The position numbers and the translations under genes are program-made. From assembly GCA_030770545.1 (NCBI GenBank), contig CM061094.1:5689001-5753000 (forward strand): DNA of 64,000 nucleotides, given 5' to 3'. Shown here piece by piece: positions 43,401 to 56,304 of this stretch. The notes under the pieces are model-generated. The model ran no database searches. It was not told where the DNA came from and worked only from the letters and a program-made list of their open reading frames with translations. Numbering within the stretch: the first letter of the stretch is position 1; every line of letters begins with the position of its first letter. The DNA comes from Macropodus opercularis (lineage: Eukaryota > Chordata > Actinopteri > Anabantiformes > Osphronemidae).

Positions 43401-45502
43401 CATATGCTTAGATCCTTATATCTATTTTCATACAATGAAATTGTTTTTGGAAAACATAATATACTGATTATAGACTGTGGTTTCCCACAAAATAACCCTT
43501 ACACACCAACCCTGCATCTTTTACCAAGCTGTATTCCAGGAATGATCAATCAAACTAGTTTCGATTTTGCTGTTTGAATGTTTTGGGGGCAGATTTTAGC
43601 AATAAGCCTTGAATTATGTGTTGGACTCTCATTCGCTTGATTTGAATGTTTTGTTTTTGTCTTGTTTTTCTTTTGCTCCTGTCGTCGCCGTCTCGCAGCC
43701 TTACCTGTTATCAGTTCACTCTACAGTACAGTACATAGCTTGGCCTCCATCCTTCTCATGTTCAGTCATCTTTCCTGTGTCTTATACTTTTGTGGGGGGG
43801 GGGTTCTATCCCCACTGCCGCCACCAGCAGCATCCACTGTAGCTTCCATCTTAGCATAGCCCACACATGGCTACCCTCCTGACTTTGAGCCTCAAAGTCG
43901 GCATCAAGGGACCGTTCACTTGTTCGCCTGGGGGAGGTGACAGAAAATGTCTGTGTTTTCCTTGTGTGTGCATGAGAGAGAAAGGCAGGAGAAAGAGCAC
44001 AGGATGCAATAAGTGGGGAGCGAGAGATGACACAGCCTGTGATCCGGTCTGAGATTTTTGACTGGTTTCTGTGCCGCGTCGCCCTGTGACATATGTGACG
44101 TGCATGTAATAGCGTTTGCGTCTTTGTTGTCTCTGGGCATCTGTCACTGGACCATTGTTGTCACCAGTGATTTGCTTACTCGTCCATTCAACCATTCACA
44201 TCCAAGGCTGTAATTTAAAGAATCAATAGCAAGCTGATGGAACTATGCTAAAATGGCTGCTCTCATCCCCTGGATTTGGAATGACGCACGAACCGTAGTC
44301 ATCATCCGTCCATGTCTCGCCAGCCTTGTTTCGACATAGCGTCTTGCATGTGCAAATTGCACCAGGACTGCAAGTGATGCATTACATTACACTATTTGGA
44401 AACTCTGGCTGCACTACACACATCACCGCCCTGTTGGTATTGTGTCAGGATATGACGTTGCCAGGAAACAATCAGGCCTTTCTCTAAAATGATTCTGTTC
44501 CGATATCATCCCTCAAAATCTACTGTACCGCTGCGCAAGAAGATTTATTTAGTCGTTTCCGCTTCAAATAAACAAGCTGGATCGGCGTCGGCCGTGCCCA
44601 GATGTGCGCTATATTACCACATCAAACGCACGGCACAAAGAGGAGCGACTACAAGGAGCCGTGCGTTCCTTTGACTCACCTGTCCATCTGCTCGGGTGCG
44701 CGCGTGTCCCGGTGCGCGGTGGCCGAAGCGCCTGCTAATAAAGGCTTAATGAAGTGCTACGGCAGTTGGAGGGAGCCGTCCCCACTCACAGATGTAAAAC
44801 GTAATGAGAGAGAGTGGAGCCATGCGCCATGAGCTCAGCCAAGAGAGAGGACGGGCCACCTGGCACGTCTGCTGCCACGAGGTTATGGAGGTGCACACGT
44901 GTCCGAGGCAATTCGATGCTACGATGCAACGATTCCTTTTGCTTGTTTTGTTTTGGTGTTTTGTGTTGTTTTTTTTCTTGCACGCAACAGATTTACATTA
45001 GCGTGTTAATCAACAGCTAATCTTGCAATAATCAGGCAGTTGTAGAGTTAAGTCTTCACATTAAGCCTCGTTTCTCTTATTTCAATTAACCGAGAGGAGG
45101 CACTTAGGAGGAAGCTTAGGAAGCCAGCTGCCGGCTCTGCAGCGCGTCGACAGCTCATCCCTCCCAGGGTCCTGGGCGGCATTAGTCTCTTCGCGGGGAG
45201 CCCTTGCTTCTGCAGCTATAGCGAGCTACGGCCACCGCGGGTTCATTCTTTACAACACACCTTAGCCTCAGGTGAGGAAGCGGCGAGATGTAATACTACT
45301 GATGGTGTTCATTAGTCTCTGGTTTAGCCCTGATTAGCCTAGCCCTCGCTCCCACTGATGCTCCATGCTAATGCTAATTACAATTTACCCCCCTTAACCC
45401 TTTTTATACAAGCTGTGTGCCTAGCTTTATTAGCCTTGTATTCCCCCATGGCTTTTATTCTTGGCTGCAGCTTCAACGCTAGTTGCGCTGCAAATCATTT
45501 TT

Positions 45503-45540
45503 TTCTTCTTCCTCTTCCTCTTCTTCTTCTTCTTCTTCTC
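45503..45540. repeat. (TTC)n/(CTT)n trinucleotide tract
   Basis: TTC units are mixed with TCC units, followed by about six perfect CTT units. This gives a purine-rich minus strand with GAA-type repeats. Confidence 0.9.
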
Positions 45541-46740
45541 AGTGTCGGGGCGTGAGCTGTTTCAATGCTGTAGCTTTCATAAAGAATGAGGGATGGTGTA
45601 ATTTTTGCAGGAAATAATAATGTTATTGTGGCAAAATAAACGGCCTGAGCAGACAGAATGTCAGAGCGTAATTAAGAGGAAGAATTATATGCAGTACGTT
45701 GGTAAAGCAAGCAGCTGAGTAGGGAAGAGAATGTAAAGCCAAGCTGTGATTAGTATGACTTTAAAACGACACGATGGCTGTCACAGGCAAGTGATGCGAG
45801 GAAATTGATTTTGAGATAAGGCACGGGAGCCTTTAACTCACGCTGTCCTTTCATCTCCATCACTGTCGGCCGGAGTTAGACACTGAAGGTGGAGGAGAAG
45901 ATGGACACGGGATGCGGGTAACTGCGAGGAGCTCGGGAGAGGTGCCACCGGAGAGGGGCCGAAGAGTGGGGCCGGCTCCTGTCGAAGTGGGTTCCATGCT
46001 GATTTCCAGTGGCAGCTCTACATGCTGAGTACAACCTTTTTGGACACGCTGACACAAATTCAAAGTGATCCGCTTGATTTGTGGTGAAATACAGCTCTCG
46101 ACAGTCCCGGAGTTTGTCTCTCTGCAGCTCAGTAAGCAGTAAAGAAATAAAAAAAAAACTCAGGAGCTTGTGTTCGACCGACTGGTCCGCTTCTTCTGGA
46201 CACTTTGTTGTGTTTAGGTGCAGCCTCTGTCTCAGACTGACTGCGAGGGGGGAGAAAACTCTTCCTGCGAGAGACAATGTACCTGAGTAGACGTTTTGAC
46301 CCCAATTCACCCGCGGGCTGTAGTCTTGGTGGACAGAAATGTGCATGACTTTGACAGGTTATTCCACTTACGGTTTCTTATCTCGCCGAGTCGATTGGCG
46401 TCCACCTCAAAGCGAACCTCAGGATTATGAAATGCGGTGGCGCAATATTCGACAAGACTTTTGTGTTTCACGCGAGAGGAGGTGGGGAACGTACGAGATT
46501 AGACAAACACAAGCTGTTTTCCTTCAGTCTTTGAAGCAAATCGTATTTTCAACCAGAGATAGCAGTGCCTGCTGGCCTGGATGCCAACCAGAGTGTGGTC
46601 AAAGCTTATCTCCGTTCTCTGCTGCCAGTAGAAAGTGTCAGTCGGCTTCTTTCTTTGGTTCTTATTCTTCTTAAGTCCTCACGCTTGCGATCCGTGTGAG
46701 CGCCGCTGCCTCTTGACAATGACCTTGACAGGTGACCTTA

Positions 46741-46766
46741 AAAAAAAAAAAAAAGAGAGAGAGAGA
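46741..46766. repeat. A14-(GA)n compound tract
   Basis: Fourteen A are followed by about six GA units. The tract lies about 220 bases upstream of the next brsk2 exon. Confidence 0.9.
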
Positions 46767-46983
46767 TAAGAGCTGATCACAGACAACTTTGAGGTCACTC
46801 GCTCTGTCTGCCTTGTGCTTCCGCTTTGGCAACAGTGAAAGAGAAGGGGCTGTTTAAGAGGACAGATTATTTCATCCTGTGCTTTTGATTGTGTTAATGT
46901 TTTACTAATTATCATTCATCTTTTTCTTTTCTCTTTCCCTACCTGTCTATCTCTCTTTTCCTATCTCTCCATCTTTCACACAG

Positions 46984-47069
46984 GTGGAGCGGGAAATAGC
47001 GATTCTGAAGCTCATAGAACACCCGCACGTTTTAAAGCTGCACGATGTGTATGAAAACAAAAAATACTT
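46984..47069 (+). CDS. brsk2: brsk2 coding exon: helix C and strand 4 (residues 63-91)
   Basis: This exon of 86 bases follows acceptor CACACAG and encodes VEREIAILKLIEHPHVLKLH followed by DVYENKKY and two bases of a split leucine codon. It ends at donor GTAAGT. The glutamate of REIAIL (about residue 66) is the helix C residue that pairs with the VAIK lysine in active kinases. HPHVLKL is typical of the AMPK-related family, and this stretch is identical between BRSK1 and BRSK2 as I recall them. The previous exon ends on a codon boundary and the next supplies the G of the leucine codon, so the frame is continuous on both sides. Confidence 0.97.
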
Positions 47070-49490
47070 GTAAGTATCAATTATTTATTTTTATTGTGCT
47101 TTCAATGTCTCTAAAATATCTCGTATTTTAAGGTTTGCGGTTCACAAATATTATTACCGTATAGGTTGCAGGGTCAGTGTTTCGAATCCCCCAGATGCTT
47201 TTGGTTTTGATCGGCGTGTTCTGATTGCAGGGCAGCAGTGATAGCTTGGGAGGGGCGGCTGCTCCATTAGTACCCGGCATGAAGCGTTTAATTCAGTAGC
47301 GCACACTAGGGGACTGCTAATAGGGAGAGGAAGTCGCCACAATGTAAACACCATGACATGCTTATCAGAGGCAACGCCGCTGCATTAAGAAGCATTAGGC
47401 ATGGAAAGCGGCAGCCGTGTTAGTCTGCTGTAACCACACACACAAGCAGGCACATAAATCTATTAGCTGACTTTAACAGCAGTGAGTGACAGGCCCGTGA
47501 GTCATTTATAGTAGCTCTCTTGATCTACTAAAGACTATTCATCAAGTAAATTAGTTCTCATCTTGAGCTTACTGACCAAATGGGATTCCTGTACATGAAG
47601 ATGATAGAAATAGGCAAAATGTTATGATTAATTCCATAATTGGATTATCAAAATAACATTCTGGGCCCAATGCTTATTCATTTATTTAATCTGTCATTTT
47701 TGACAGTTGCTCACTAGTAGCATCCAGACGGTCTTGGACCACGGACTCTGATACCCTCTGGTTTATACAGTGATGTAATATGACTCCTAATATTGTTTAG
47801 ATCCTTCCTCAGATATCATAATATGAAAGCCCATAATTGATAGTCACCCAGTATGTTTGGAGCTAGCAGTCCCAGAGCTTTTGAGATTTATTATGCTGCG
47901 GGCACAGATGCTATTACAAGATGTTTAAACTGGTGTGTAGAGAAGGTGGAAAAAGAAGTGGAAGCAGTTTGATACATAGCTCTGCAATATTTTTTATGGC
48001 TATTTCGCTGCTAGAGATGAATGATCGCATCAAGATGTTAATATGAATTATGCTTCAGAGAGTGAAAAATGGTTGAAGAAAATATGGTTCCACATTCTAA
48101 GAGAACATAATACGTACGAGCGAATGCGCTGGGAGCAGTTTCACTCCAGGATTTTAGCTGCAATTTTGAATGAGTAATAAAATGATGAAACGCACATACA
48201 AGGCAAGTTATGTTTTTTGAATATAACCCGCTACTGTTCTGACACATTGAGGCCAACTTTGCATCCTTGCAAAATTGTTTGCAAACTGTACTCGTGTTTC
48301 TAATTATTACAGCTCCATATCCTACTGTCTTTAAGCTTTTACGTCTGGACCGTGACTTAACTCTGAGACCCTCCTGACAAAACATTGTTCTATTCTGTCA
48401 TTGTGAAATGCACAGTAGAGTAGTAATGTTACTCATGACAAACCTGTTGATGCTTGACCTCTGGTGGCTTTTTTTTAGCTTTATGCATTCAAGGCTGTGA
48501 ACACATGCTCTATGGAAAAGTACCGTTTGCAACAATCTTCTGTAATCAGCGAACTGTAAGAAGTGCTCACGGACAGGCATCCACAGCAGAGAGAGGAGCG
48601 GGAAGGGAGTATTTCACTGCCTGTCTGGGATTCAATTTGTCCGAGTGAAGATGGAGGGAGCTTTAGGACGGGATATACGAGCTGGCCCGTTTGGATCAGG
48701 GGCAGGGCACTGCTGGCTTTCAGCCCACAGATGCAGCTTTAGGCTGGGGTCAGCTGAGATTCATCTTCCCACTGTCCTCTCAGGAGCCCCACAGCAGGCC
48801 CGTATACAAGCCAGGATGACGGACTGCCCCCTCACAAGTCCAGCTGCCGCACAGGCCGGAGGCTGCCTGAGGAGTGGCCTAATAAAATGCAATGGCAGGA
48901 CAGGTTGAGTGCATATATGCGTGTTTTGAAGGTAATAGAAAAAAAGGAATGCACATAAAGCTAGAGATTCCGGGGAATCTCTTGCATTTTCGCTTTTGCT
49001 TCTTTCACATGATTAACCAAGTGCTGAAACAACGACTGGGACTCACGGACACTTACAACATCTATACCTTAGCAAAATTGACAAGCTCCTAAACCTACAT
49101 TTGAGAGCTTTTCACACCCTCTGATGCCTCCTACAGGGGGTCATAGTGAAGGCTTCCCTCGCCGGCTGCACGGTACGGTACAAATCGGAGAATGAGAGTC
49201 AACAAACAGTCGACAGGACGAGGCTTTGGGAAGACACAATGACTTATCCTGGATGTTTACTGTGTGTATAATGGATGCGAGGGAACTGTGTTTGTCACTT
49301 TACTTCAGTTCACACGGTTCTGAGGTCAGGAGCTTTGATCCTCCTTTCGCAAGGTTCGGTAAAGAGCACGGATTTTTAGTCCAAGTGAAATATCTCTTTT
49401 CTATGCATATAAGAGCTTGTTCTTCTGTCCTTGTTTTATCTTTTCTTCTTTCGCACACTCTCAATTTTCTGCCCGTTCACTTTCTTTCAG
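47070..49490 (+). other. brsk2: brsk2 intron, about 2.4 kb
   Basis: The intron runs from donor GTAAGT to acceptor TTTCTTTCAG and splits a leucine codon after its second base. The sequence is mostly unique and AT-moderate, with no long repeat array and no additional exon that I recognise. Confidence 0.92.
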
Positions 49491-49631
49491 GTACCTTGTG
49501 CTAGAACACGTGTCTGGTGGCGAGCTCTTTGACTACTTGGTGAAGAAAGGCAGATTAACGCCTAAAGAGGCCAGGAAATTCTTCAGACAGATCATGTCTG
49601 CCCTGGATTTTTGCCACAGTCATTCCATATG
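49491..49631 (+). CDS. brsk2: brsk2 coding exon: hinge and helices D-E (residues 91-138)
   Basis: This exon of 141 bases begins with the last base of the split leucine codon and encodes YLVLEHVSGGELFDYLVKKG, then RLTPKEARKFFRQI and MSALDFCHSHSI, and two bases of a cysteine codon, before donor GTGAGT. LEHVSGGELFDY is the hinge and helix D region that frames the ATP pocket, with leucine (about residue 95) in the gatekeeper position. Mammalian BRSK2 has isoleucine where this exon has methionine in RQIMSALDF, a conservative change. SHSI fits BRSK2, whereas BRSK1 has SYSI. Frame and splice sites are intact. Confidence 0.97.
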
Positions 49632-52600
49632 GTGAGTAAAATACATGCTGATGAATACTTTGATTAAGAAGAGAAATTCCAAAGATGGATATTTGATATT
49701 GTGTGTTCATGTATAATCAGTGATTATTATTATTCCTCAAACTATTATTACTGCTATTATTATTCCGGAACTATTATAGATTAGTCAAATTCTATCTAAT
49801 ATACACTGCATTAAGGGATGTTGTTTTGTACATGTGAACCTACTTTTGCAACAACAATGGACACGAGAGGCTCCACATAAATATAGAAGGAATTTGTCTT
49901 AAAAATAATTTTTGAGCTTTAAAAAGTCCAAAAATATACTTGCATAGAGATGTGAGTCTACACTACATTTCTCTCGGTGTATGTGGCACTATTCTGTTTT
50001 AATGGAGCAGATTACACAATTGAGACTAGATATTTGATGTTACGATACTTTCTCCTCAGTGAGAATGGATGATAATGTTAATAGGAAGATGTGAGATGCA
50101 GTATTCAGGTGTCATTTATAGAAGTGATGGTACACAGTACATTTTCTTAGCTCTGTTCAGCTCTGAGACCTCGTAATTGCTGAAATATGCTTCCAGGTAG
50201 GTGCTAATGTGACACATTGTGTTTGACTTAAGGGGGTAATTTAACTGTTTACCAGCTCGCAGACAAATGACGATCATACAGCGTATAGAAGTCAAACATG
50301 TCAGCAGGGACTGATTTGCAGCTCTCATTTGTGTCTTTTATTGTTTGGCTGTGTGTAGTCAGCGTAGTTCAATGTGTGAGGCTACAGCAAAGTCTGTGAA
50401 ACACTGTCTGGCTGTAATATGAAATAAAGATAATGACACTAATTTGCTACAGAATAATTCGTTGTGCTTTTGATTCGTTTACAGTCCAGTTTCGAACATA
50501 GTCTGTTAGAATCATCTGGTGTCGTTGGATTATTGAGCTACTGTGCAGTATGTTGCATAAAGTACTGGCTCCACTACCCCTGGATATAAAACGAAACTGT
50601 CCTACCTACGGGAATGAAAGGTAGAAGTCTTTTATCAGCTTGTGTAAATAACCGACTATAAGAGGAAGAGATTAGCCCAATTAGGAGAAGGCATCTGGGA
50701 CTGACATCAAATGCATCCACGTGAGCAGATTACAGCAGCTCTTTTGTAGTAAGATTCATTCAAGCAGATCTGCGCGTTCCATTTGTTGAACGTTGTCTCA
50801 CATTGTTGCCATCTCTCTCTCTCTCTCGGCTCGACAAATCCCCTCGCGAACGCTCTTGGAAAATCATACCCTGTGAATTTAACACGAGGAGAATTATTTG
50901 GGAGTGCTGCTGAACCCATTCGCCCTCCTCCCAACCTCAATTAGGGGCAAACAGATTGACACCTCGCTACTAATGAGATCCCAGCATCCCCTCAATAAAA
51001 ATAAACATCGCTGCAATAATTTCTTCCGTTTCTGTTCGTCTGCTCCGGAGACTTACGCAGACTATTAGAGGTGCTCGCTTTTCTCTGTGACTCACCATGC
51101 AGAGGGGGGTAAACACATGCTCCTCAAACGCTCTTCCTCTGCACAGCTCCCATCTTCACTTCTTCTCCATCTCGAGCTTAGATGGATGCATCTGAATATG
51201 AACAGAGGGGAAAACTTGTTTGTGACTCAGTGAATCAGATTTGCTCTGTTTTTTTTTTTTTTTTGCTACCCGAAGGGAGACAAAAAGACCAAAGTGATGA
51301 CGAGGGAGATGAGGCAAAAAATAGGTAATAGTAGGATAAAAAAAAACGAGGAAGGAAAAGGAATCGGCTAAGAGACTGTTGCTGAGGCAGTGAGAGAAAC
51401 CTTTCACTGTATGCTAATATAGATCCAGTGTCTCCTTGTCTGTAAGTGTCTTGTTTTTGGATTTTATTTAAAGTCTGCCTGAACAAAACCTGCAATGGTA
51501 TAACTCAGATGCAGAGAGAGAGATGATTGCACAACACGTATCTAATGACATGTTTGTTTTGTATTGATCTTTGTAAAACTTTGCCTTGTCTTTGAGAATG
51601 CCACAATGACGTCCAGCTACAAAACAACACTCCTCGGGCTGTTTCACATTCGGTTTGTTTGTCAGGGTCAGGGGAAACAGAGGATGCTTCAAGGGCATAG
51701 TCATAATAATACAGCGGATGATTCAGTTACTGTACAAGTTTACCTGAGAGGGGGAATCCCAGCAACAGCTTTGGCAGCATCTTGTCAGTTCTGACATTCA
51801 GCGAGACGCGCTCTCCTGAGTCGAGGTGGCAGTCTGCCGTAATTGCAAGCACCCAGCAGACATACGGACTGATTGAGAGGCGTGTGTAAGTGTATTTTCC
51901 GAGAACGCTTGACAAGCTTTTTACCCGCAATTGAACCACATTAAAAATGATGTGGCTGGGTTTAAATAGAAGAAAGAAAAGGGAGAATATATAGATGGCG
52001 TCTCCACGTACTGTACCATGGAAAACGCTGTATGCTGAGAACGCACAATCGCACAGTCACGCATCGTTCCGTCCCTGACACTGCACGCCTGTGCATTATT
52101 GCCGCCACCTACATGTGCACAAACACCTGCTCCGAAAGTTACATTAAAGCAGGATGATCATGCATGAATACCAACCACTCGGTGTCGCAGACATTCAGCC
52201 TGTTGATAACGAATTCATTCCTCCTATTTATCTTTTGCGTTTACACATTTGCATCTCCTTTAGGCGTAAACAGTGATAAATATTATGCAGCAGCACTTAG
52301 ATGATGTAATATTTTTTTTCTAGTCTGTGTTTCTTACTCCATGTGGGGAAAATAGCTGCACGTGTCATTTCCATGATGCTTTCCACATGGTTTTCCATTA
52401 TCTGTGCTTTGAATGGCACTGTCTTTTGTTATGTCATTTTGTTATATTCTGCAATCGCCTAATGGCACCAGACTGGAGCATTTGAAAACGCCACCAACTG
52501 TTTATCGCGATGTGCCCAACTCCTAAAATTAGCATAATGAGAGTGGATGGAAACATGCATTCGTTTGCAAACAGTGAAAATTTGCACTACATATAAATGG

Positions 52601-55600
52601 AACTTGGACTTCTGCATCTCTGACTTATTATCTGTTATTGTTTTGTGTCTACGGTTGTATAGCTCATCTACTTTCCTGTAATGCCTCTGTCAAGACTTTC
52701 CTGATATTCCCTTCTTCCGCCATGGCAGCAAGTGCGGAAGTGTAGCTGGCCGGGAAGCTACTGGTTGGGAGGAGAAATGGAAATGCGATGGGCAAAATGC
52801 GTAGAGAAAATTAAGCAGCGGGAGGTCGAATGGAAGTTGAGGAGCTGGTGGATGGTGCTTCATTTAGGGAGAATGGGCTGGTGGTTGCGAAGGGGAAACC
52901 TAATAAAAACGTGGGAGTAAAGCAGGCCTTAAATGGTGAACGAGCAGAGGGTGAAGAAGAGAAACAAACAGGAGTGGTATGTGTAGAAATAAGATGCCCA
53001 GATGATTAAGAGTGTTAATCCTCCCAATTTGAATACATGCTAAAGAATTGTTCATCAACATTACTGTCTGAGCTACAGGCCCGAGGTTGCTGTGCGGTTT
53101 TTTAATATCTCCCTCACTCCTACACTCCAGTGCATCTGTGATTGCTTGTCTGTTTATTCTGCCTAGAAGGTCCGCTGCTCATTCTATCTTCCACAGTCAA
53201 ACTCCTCTGGATTAGGAGCAAACGCTGGGTTGCACACACAGCTTTGCCACAACAAAGCAAATAGTTTGTTTACTCCAAATCCAGTCATCATTGTAATCCC
53301 ACTTTTTATTGACTGCATTACATGCAACAATGCATGACTCTGCCAGCGTCGCTCAAGAGCCCAGAGGGAACGGGCCACACACTCCTGTAACCAGTCAAGA
53401 AGCAAATATTTTGGCCTCAAAGATGTCGTGGGCTTTACTTTACAATATTAGTCCTGGTTATATTAAAAGTAAAGCCTTTTAAATGTATGAGGCAGAAATT
53501 TACAGAGGAATATAGTTGTAATAATGAACATTAAATGTGTCTGAAAGGTGAGAAAATATATATAAAATTGGACCTGGAATTCAGGACAAAAGTAAAAACA
53601 GACACAAATTCACATAACGAGTTGAAATGGGGGGTAAAAGACCAGTTTCATTATGTGGCGAAAAATGAAAAAAGGAGATAAAAGAGAGTTTTATCTTTCT
53701 CGTCCTTCACTGCTCTTAATACACAATTAACCCAAGTGGCTAATGAGCGACTGTGCCCAGCACATCCAAGTCAGCAGTTAAGAGTGTTGATCTGTGCTGA
53801 TGCCACAGAGCCTAAAGCATTTTCACTGAATGTGCTTAGTCTCTCTCTAATTAGGTCAATAGGAGCCCCCCCCAAAAAAAGTTTGAGAGAAAGCGGAATG
53901 GTGGAAAGAGGAGGATGACACAGAGCCTGGGATGTAGGCTAAATGGGTGCGCTTGAGCTCGAAACGCTGGTTAAAAACCCTACTCCAGCACCTGAATAGT
54001 TTTAGCGTTTTCCAAGCGCGTTAACATGTTCACAGCACTTGAGCCACGGATCAAGTGTTGGGATCGAGCTAATTCCTGTCGCCCAACTTGGCCTGACGGC
54101 GGGCTTTAACAAGAGGCAAAATTAAACGCGCTCTATGAAAGACGATAGCGCCATGAGAAAAGGATGTTTCCCATTAGCTGGGAAATTCAGTTATAAAACT
54201 GCTCATCGTCGTAAACACGCCTGGGTTATTATAGCGATGTGAGCCCCTGGAGGATGAAGCCGTTGCAACTTTGTGTAAAAACACGTGTCGGCGCGGTACA
54301 GTGTGTGCAAATGATCACAGGCAATTAAAAGCTTTGTGTTAGATCGCAGGGATCACGTCTAACAGTCCCGCTGGGATGTAGACTGTGCTCAGGCAGCATG
54401 TAGACACACACATGTGCCCTGTAAATTCTACTGAACGAGAAGTCTTAATAACAGGATGATGGAAGAAACGCTTACAATTAAACAGCGGCCTAAAGACAGC
54501 GACATTTACAGGTTCTCTTCATGCAGAAATATATACGATCATATGACAAAGTATTTCCAGAACTCCTTCAAAACTTGGTGCACAGCTCCCACAATTCTAG
54601 GAAAAGAAAAATTACGGTTATGTTCAAGCTCTTTGCAGCTGTTGCATTCGTTTAATAGCATCTCCTGCTTCGACATATGAGATTTCCCTGCTGCAGGGCC
54701 TGCTGTGAGAGCAAGATTACAGTAGCAAAGTGCAGCCTAATGTGTCAGGGAGGCAGTTTAACGTCCTATTATAGATGCCAGGGTCCTGACAGCCAATAAA
54801 GAATCTAGATGCGAGCTGTCCCCGTGTCGCTGTCGGCGGATAAAGACGCCGCAGTCTCTCTAGGTTTTGTTTTACATGTCACAGGCGTGAGATTATAAAT
54901 AATATGCGCTTGTGCATCCTGGGTTGGAGAATTTGACTTTTTTTTCTTTTTTAATGTTTGGTTATTGACTCACGCAGGCTCATGCAGAAAACTTTCCAGA
55001 GAGAGAAGCTTAGACACACGCACCTCTGAGATGTCCGCTAAACAAAAGCAAACTCTCCCCAATGCCCTCGGAGCAGTTCATTACATGCCTGTTCCTTCAT
55101 CGTGTGCTTTGACAGTATAAGTTAAAAGCCTAACTCTCTGCCAACTGATGGTTTTGTGAACTGATAAAGGTTTTAGCCTGGGGAGAACTGTTTTAGATGC
55201 TGTCTCAGTTTTATTTCAATTATAGCAAAGATCACAGACACTGCCAGGGTGATAGCAAACTAGCTGACAGCTAATCCCCCCCAGGACAGGAAGCGAGTTG
55301 TGCAGCATCTGATGTCATCTAAGGTTAAACGTCCATTGTGATGAGGCACTCTTCAAAGCCTGATGCATCCAGCTATTGTTCCTCTCCCTTTCATATCGTT
55401 CCTCTTTAAAAGAAGATGGCGATCCAGTCCATGACATTCTGACTGAACTGCGCTTCTGCTTCTCTCCTACTGTTTACAAAAATATTTGTGGAAGACAGGA
55501 AATGGGTGGAAATCCCCGCACGCGTGTGTGTGATGTGCCGGCTTCCCTCAGTCCTGGTGGACATCAATGGGACTGTGTGATATAACGCAACTCTCAAACC

Positions 55601-56187
55601 TGGAAGAGATGTTAAATGCGTAATAAAGTGCTAACACCGCTCTGCTTTAAAAAAGTCATTCATCAAAAATGAGATTTTAACCTCCAACAGAGTGATGCTC
55701 GAAAGATATTCCTCTCAGCGGCCCCTTTTAAGGCGGGAGACGGTGTCCTCTGGATATCATCCCCCTCGCTGTGTTTAGTCGTAATGAATGGCAGCTAATG
55801 AGCACCACCTCTACGACCGGCTCCCCTTGACGCCCTTTTTTGCTCAGCCGGTTCGCTGGTGGCTGTCTGGCAGATGAGAGGAAGGGGGATGAGGGGGTGA
55901 GGAAGGGAGGGAAACAGAAGGAGAAAGGAGCACAGCGGGAGGCCGCCATATCGCGTAGCAGCCCAGCGCTGAGGTTGGAGCCCCCAGAGTTTCTGCGCAG
56001 ACAGATCAAAGAGAAGGTGTAGCAAAGGTCGAGGGGGGACAGGTTAAGATGTTCAGAGCTGTGTGCGTAGATGTGAATCCACAGGTGATTCAAAGACCTT
56101 TCTCAGCTTTCATTTCCTCATAGTTATATAACTCCTGATGTGTTCTTTAATGGTTTTTGAAATGTTTTATGTTCCACTATCTTTCAG
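49632..56187 (+). other. brsk2: brsk2 intron, about 6.6 kb
   Basis: The intron runs from donor GTGAGT to acceptor CTATCTTTCAG and splits a cysteine codon after its second base. I see no exon inside. It contains an 18-base T run at 51249-51266 and otherwise mostly unique sequence. The minus-strand open frame at 53184-53420 and the + strand frames near 52732 and 55840 match nothing I recognise. Confidence 0.92.
51249..51266. repeat. Poly-T run (T18)
   Basis: There are eighteen consecutive T, with no recognisable retroposon body on either side. Confidence 0.9.
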
Positions 56188-56304
56188 CCACAGGGATCTG
56201 AAGCCAGAGAACCTGTTGCTCGATGAAAAGAACAACATCAGAATAGCAGACTTCGGCATGGCATCGCTTCAGGTTGGAGACAGCCTGCTGGAAACCAGTT
56301 GTGG
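56188..56304 (+). CDS. brsk2: brsk2 coding exon: catalytic loop, DFG and activation loop (residues 138-177)
   Basis: This exon of 117 bases completes the cysteine codon and encodes HRDLKPENLLLDEKNNIRI, then ADFGMASLQVGDSLLETSC and two bases of a glycine codon, with donor GTAAGT. It carries the HRD catalytic aspartate (Asp141), the magnesium-binding Asp159 of DFG, and Thr174 in LLETSC. In human BRSK2, Thr174 is the threonine phosphorylated by LKB1 to switch the kinase on. All catalytic residues are present, so the encoded kinase should be active. The following intron interrupts the activation loop three residues after that threonine. The sequence is identical to mammalian BRSK2 as far as I recall it. 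Confidence 0.98.

Noticed and set aside
47150..47200. tRNA-like T-arm (TTTCGAATCCCCC)
   Set aside because: The bases before TTCGAAT (CAGTG) do not pair with CCCCC after it, and no acceptor stem or D-arm fits at the expected distance.
53184..53420. Minus-strand 78-codon open frame as an antisense gene in a brsk2 intron
   Set aside because: It resembles no known family and is short enough to be chance.
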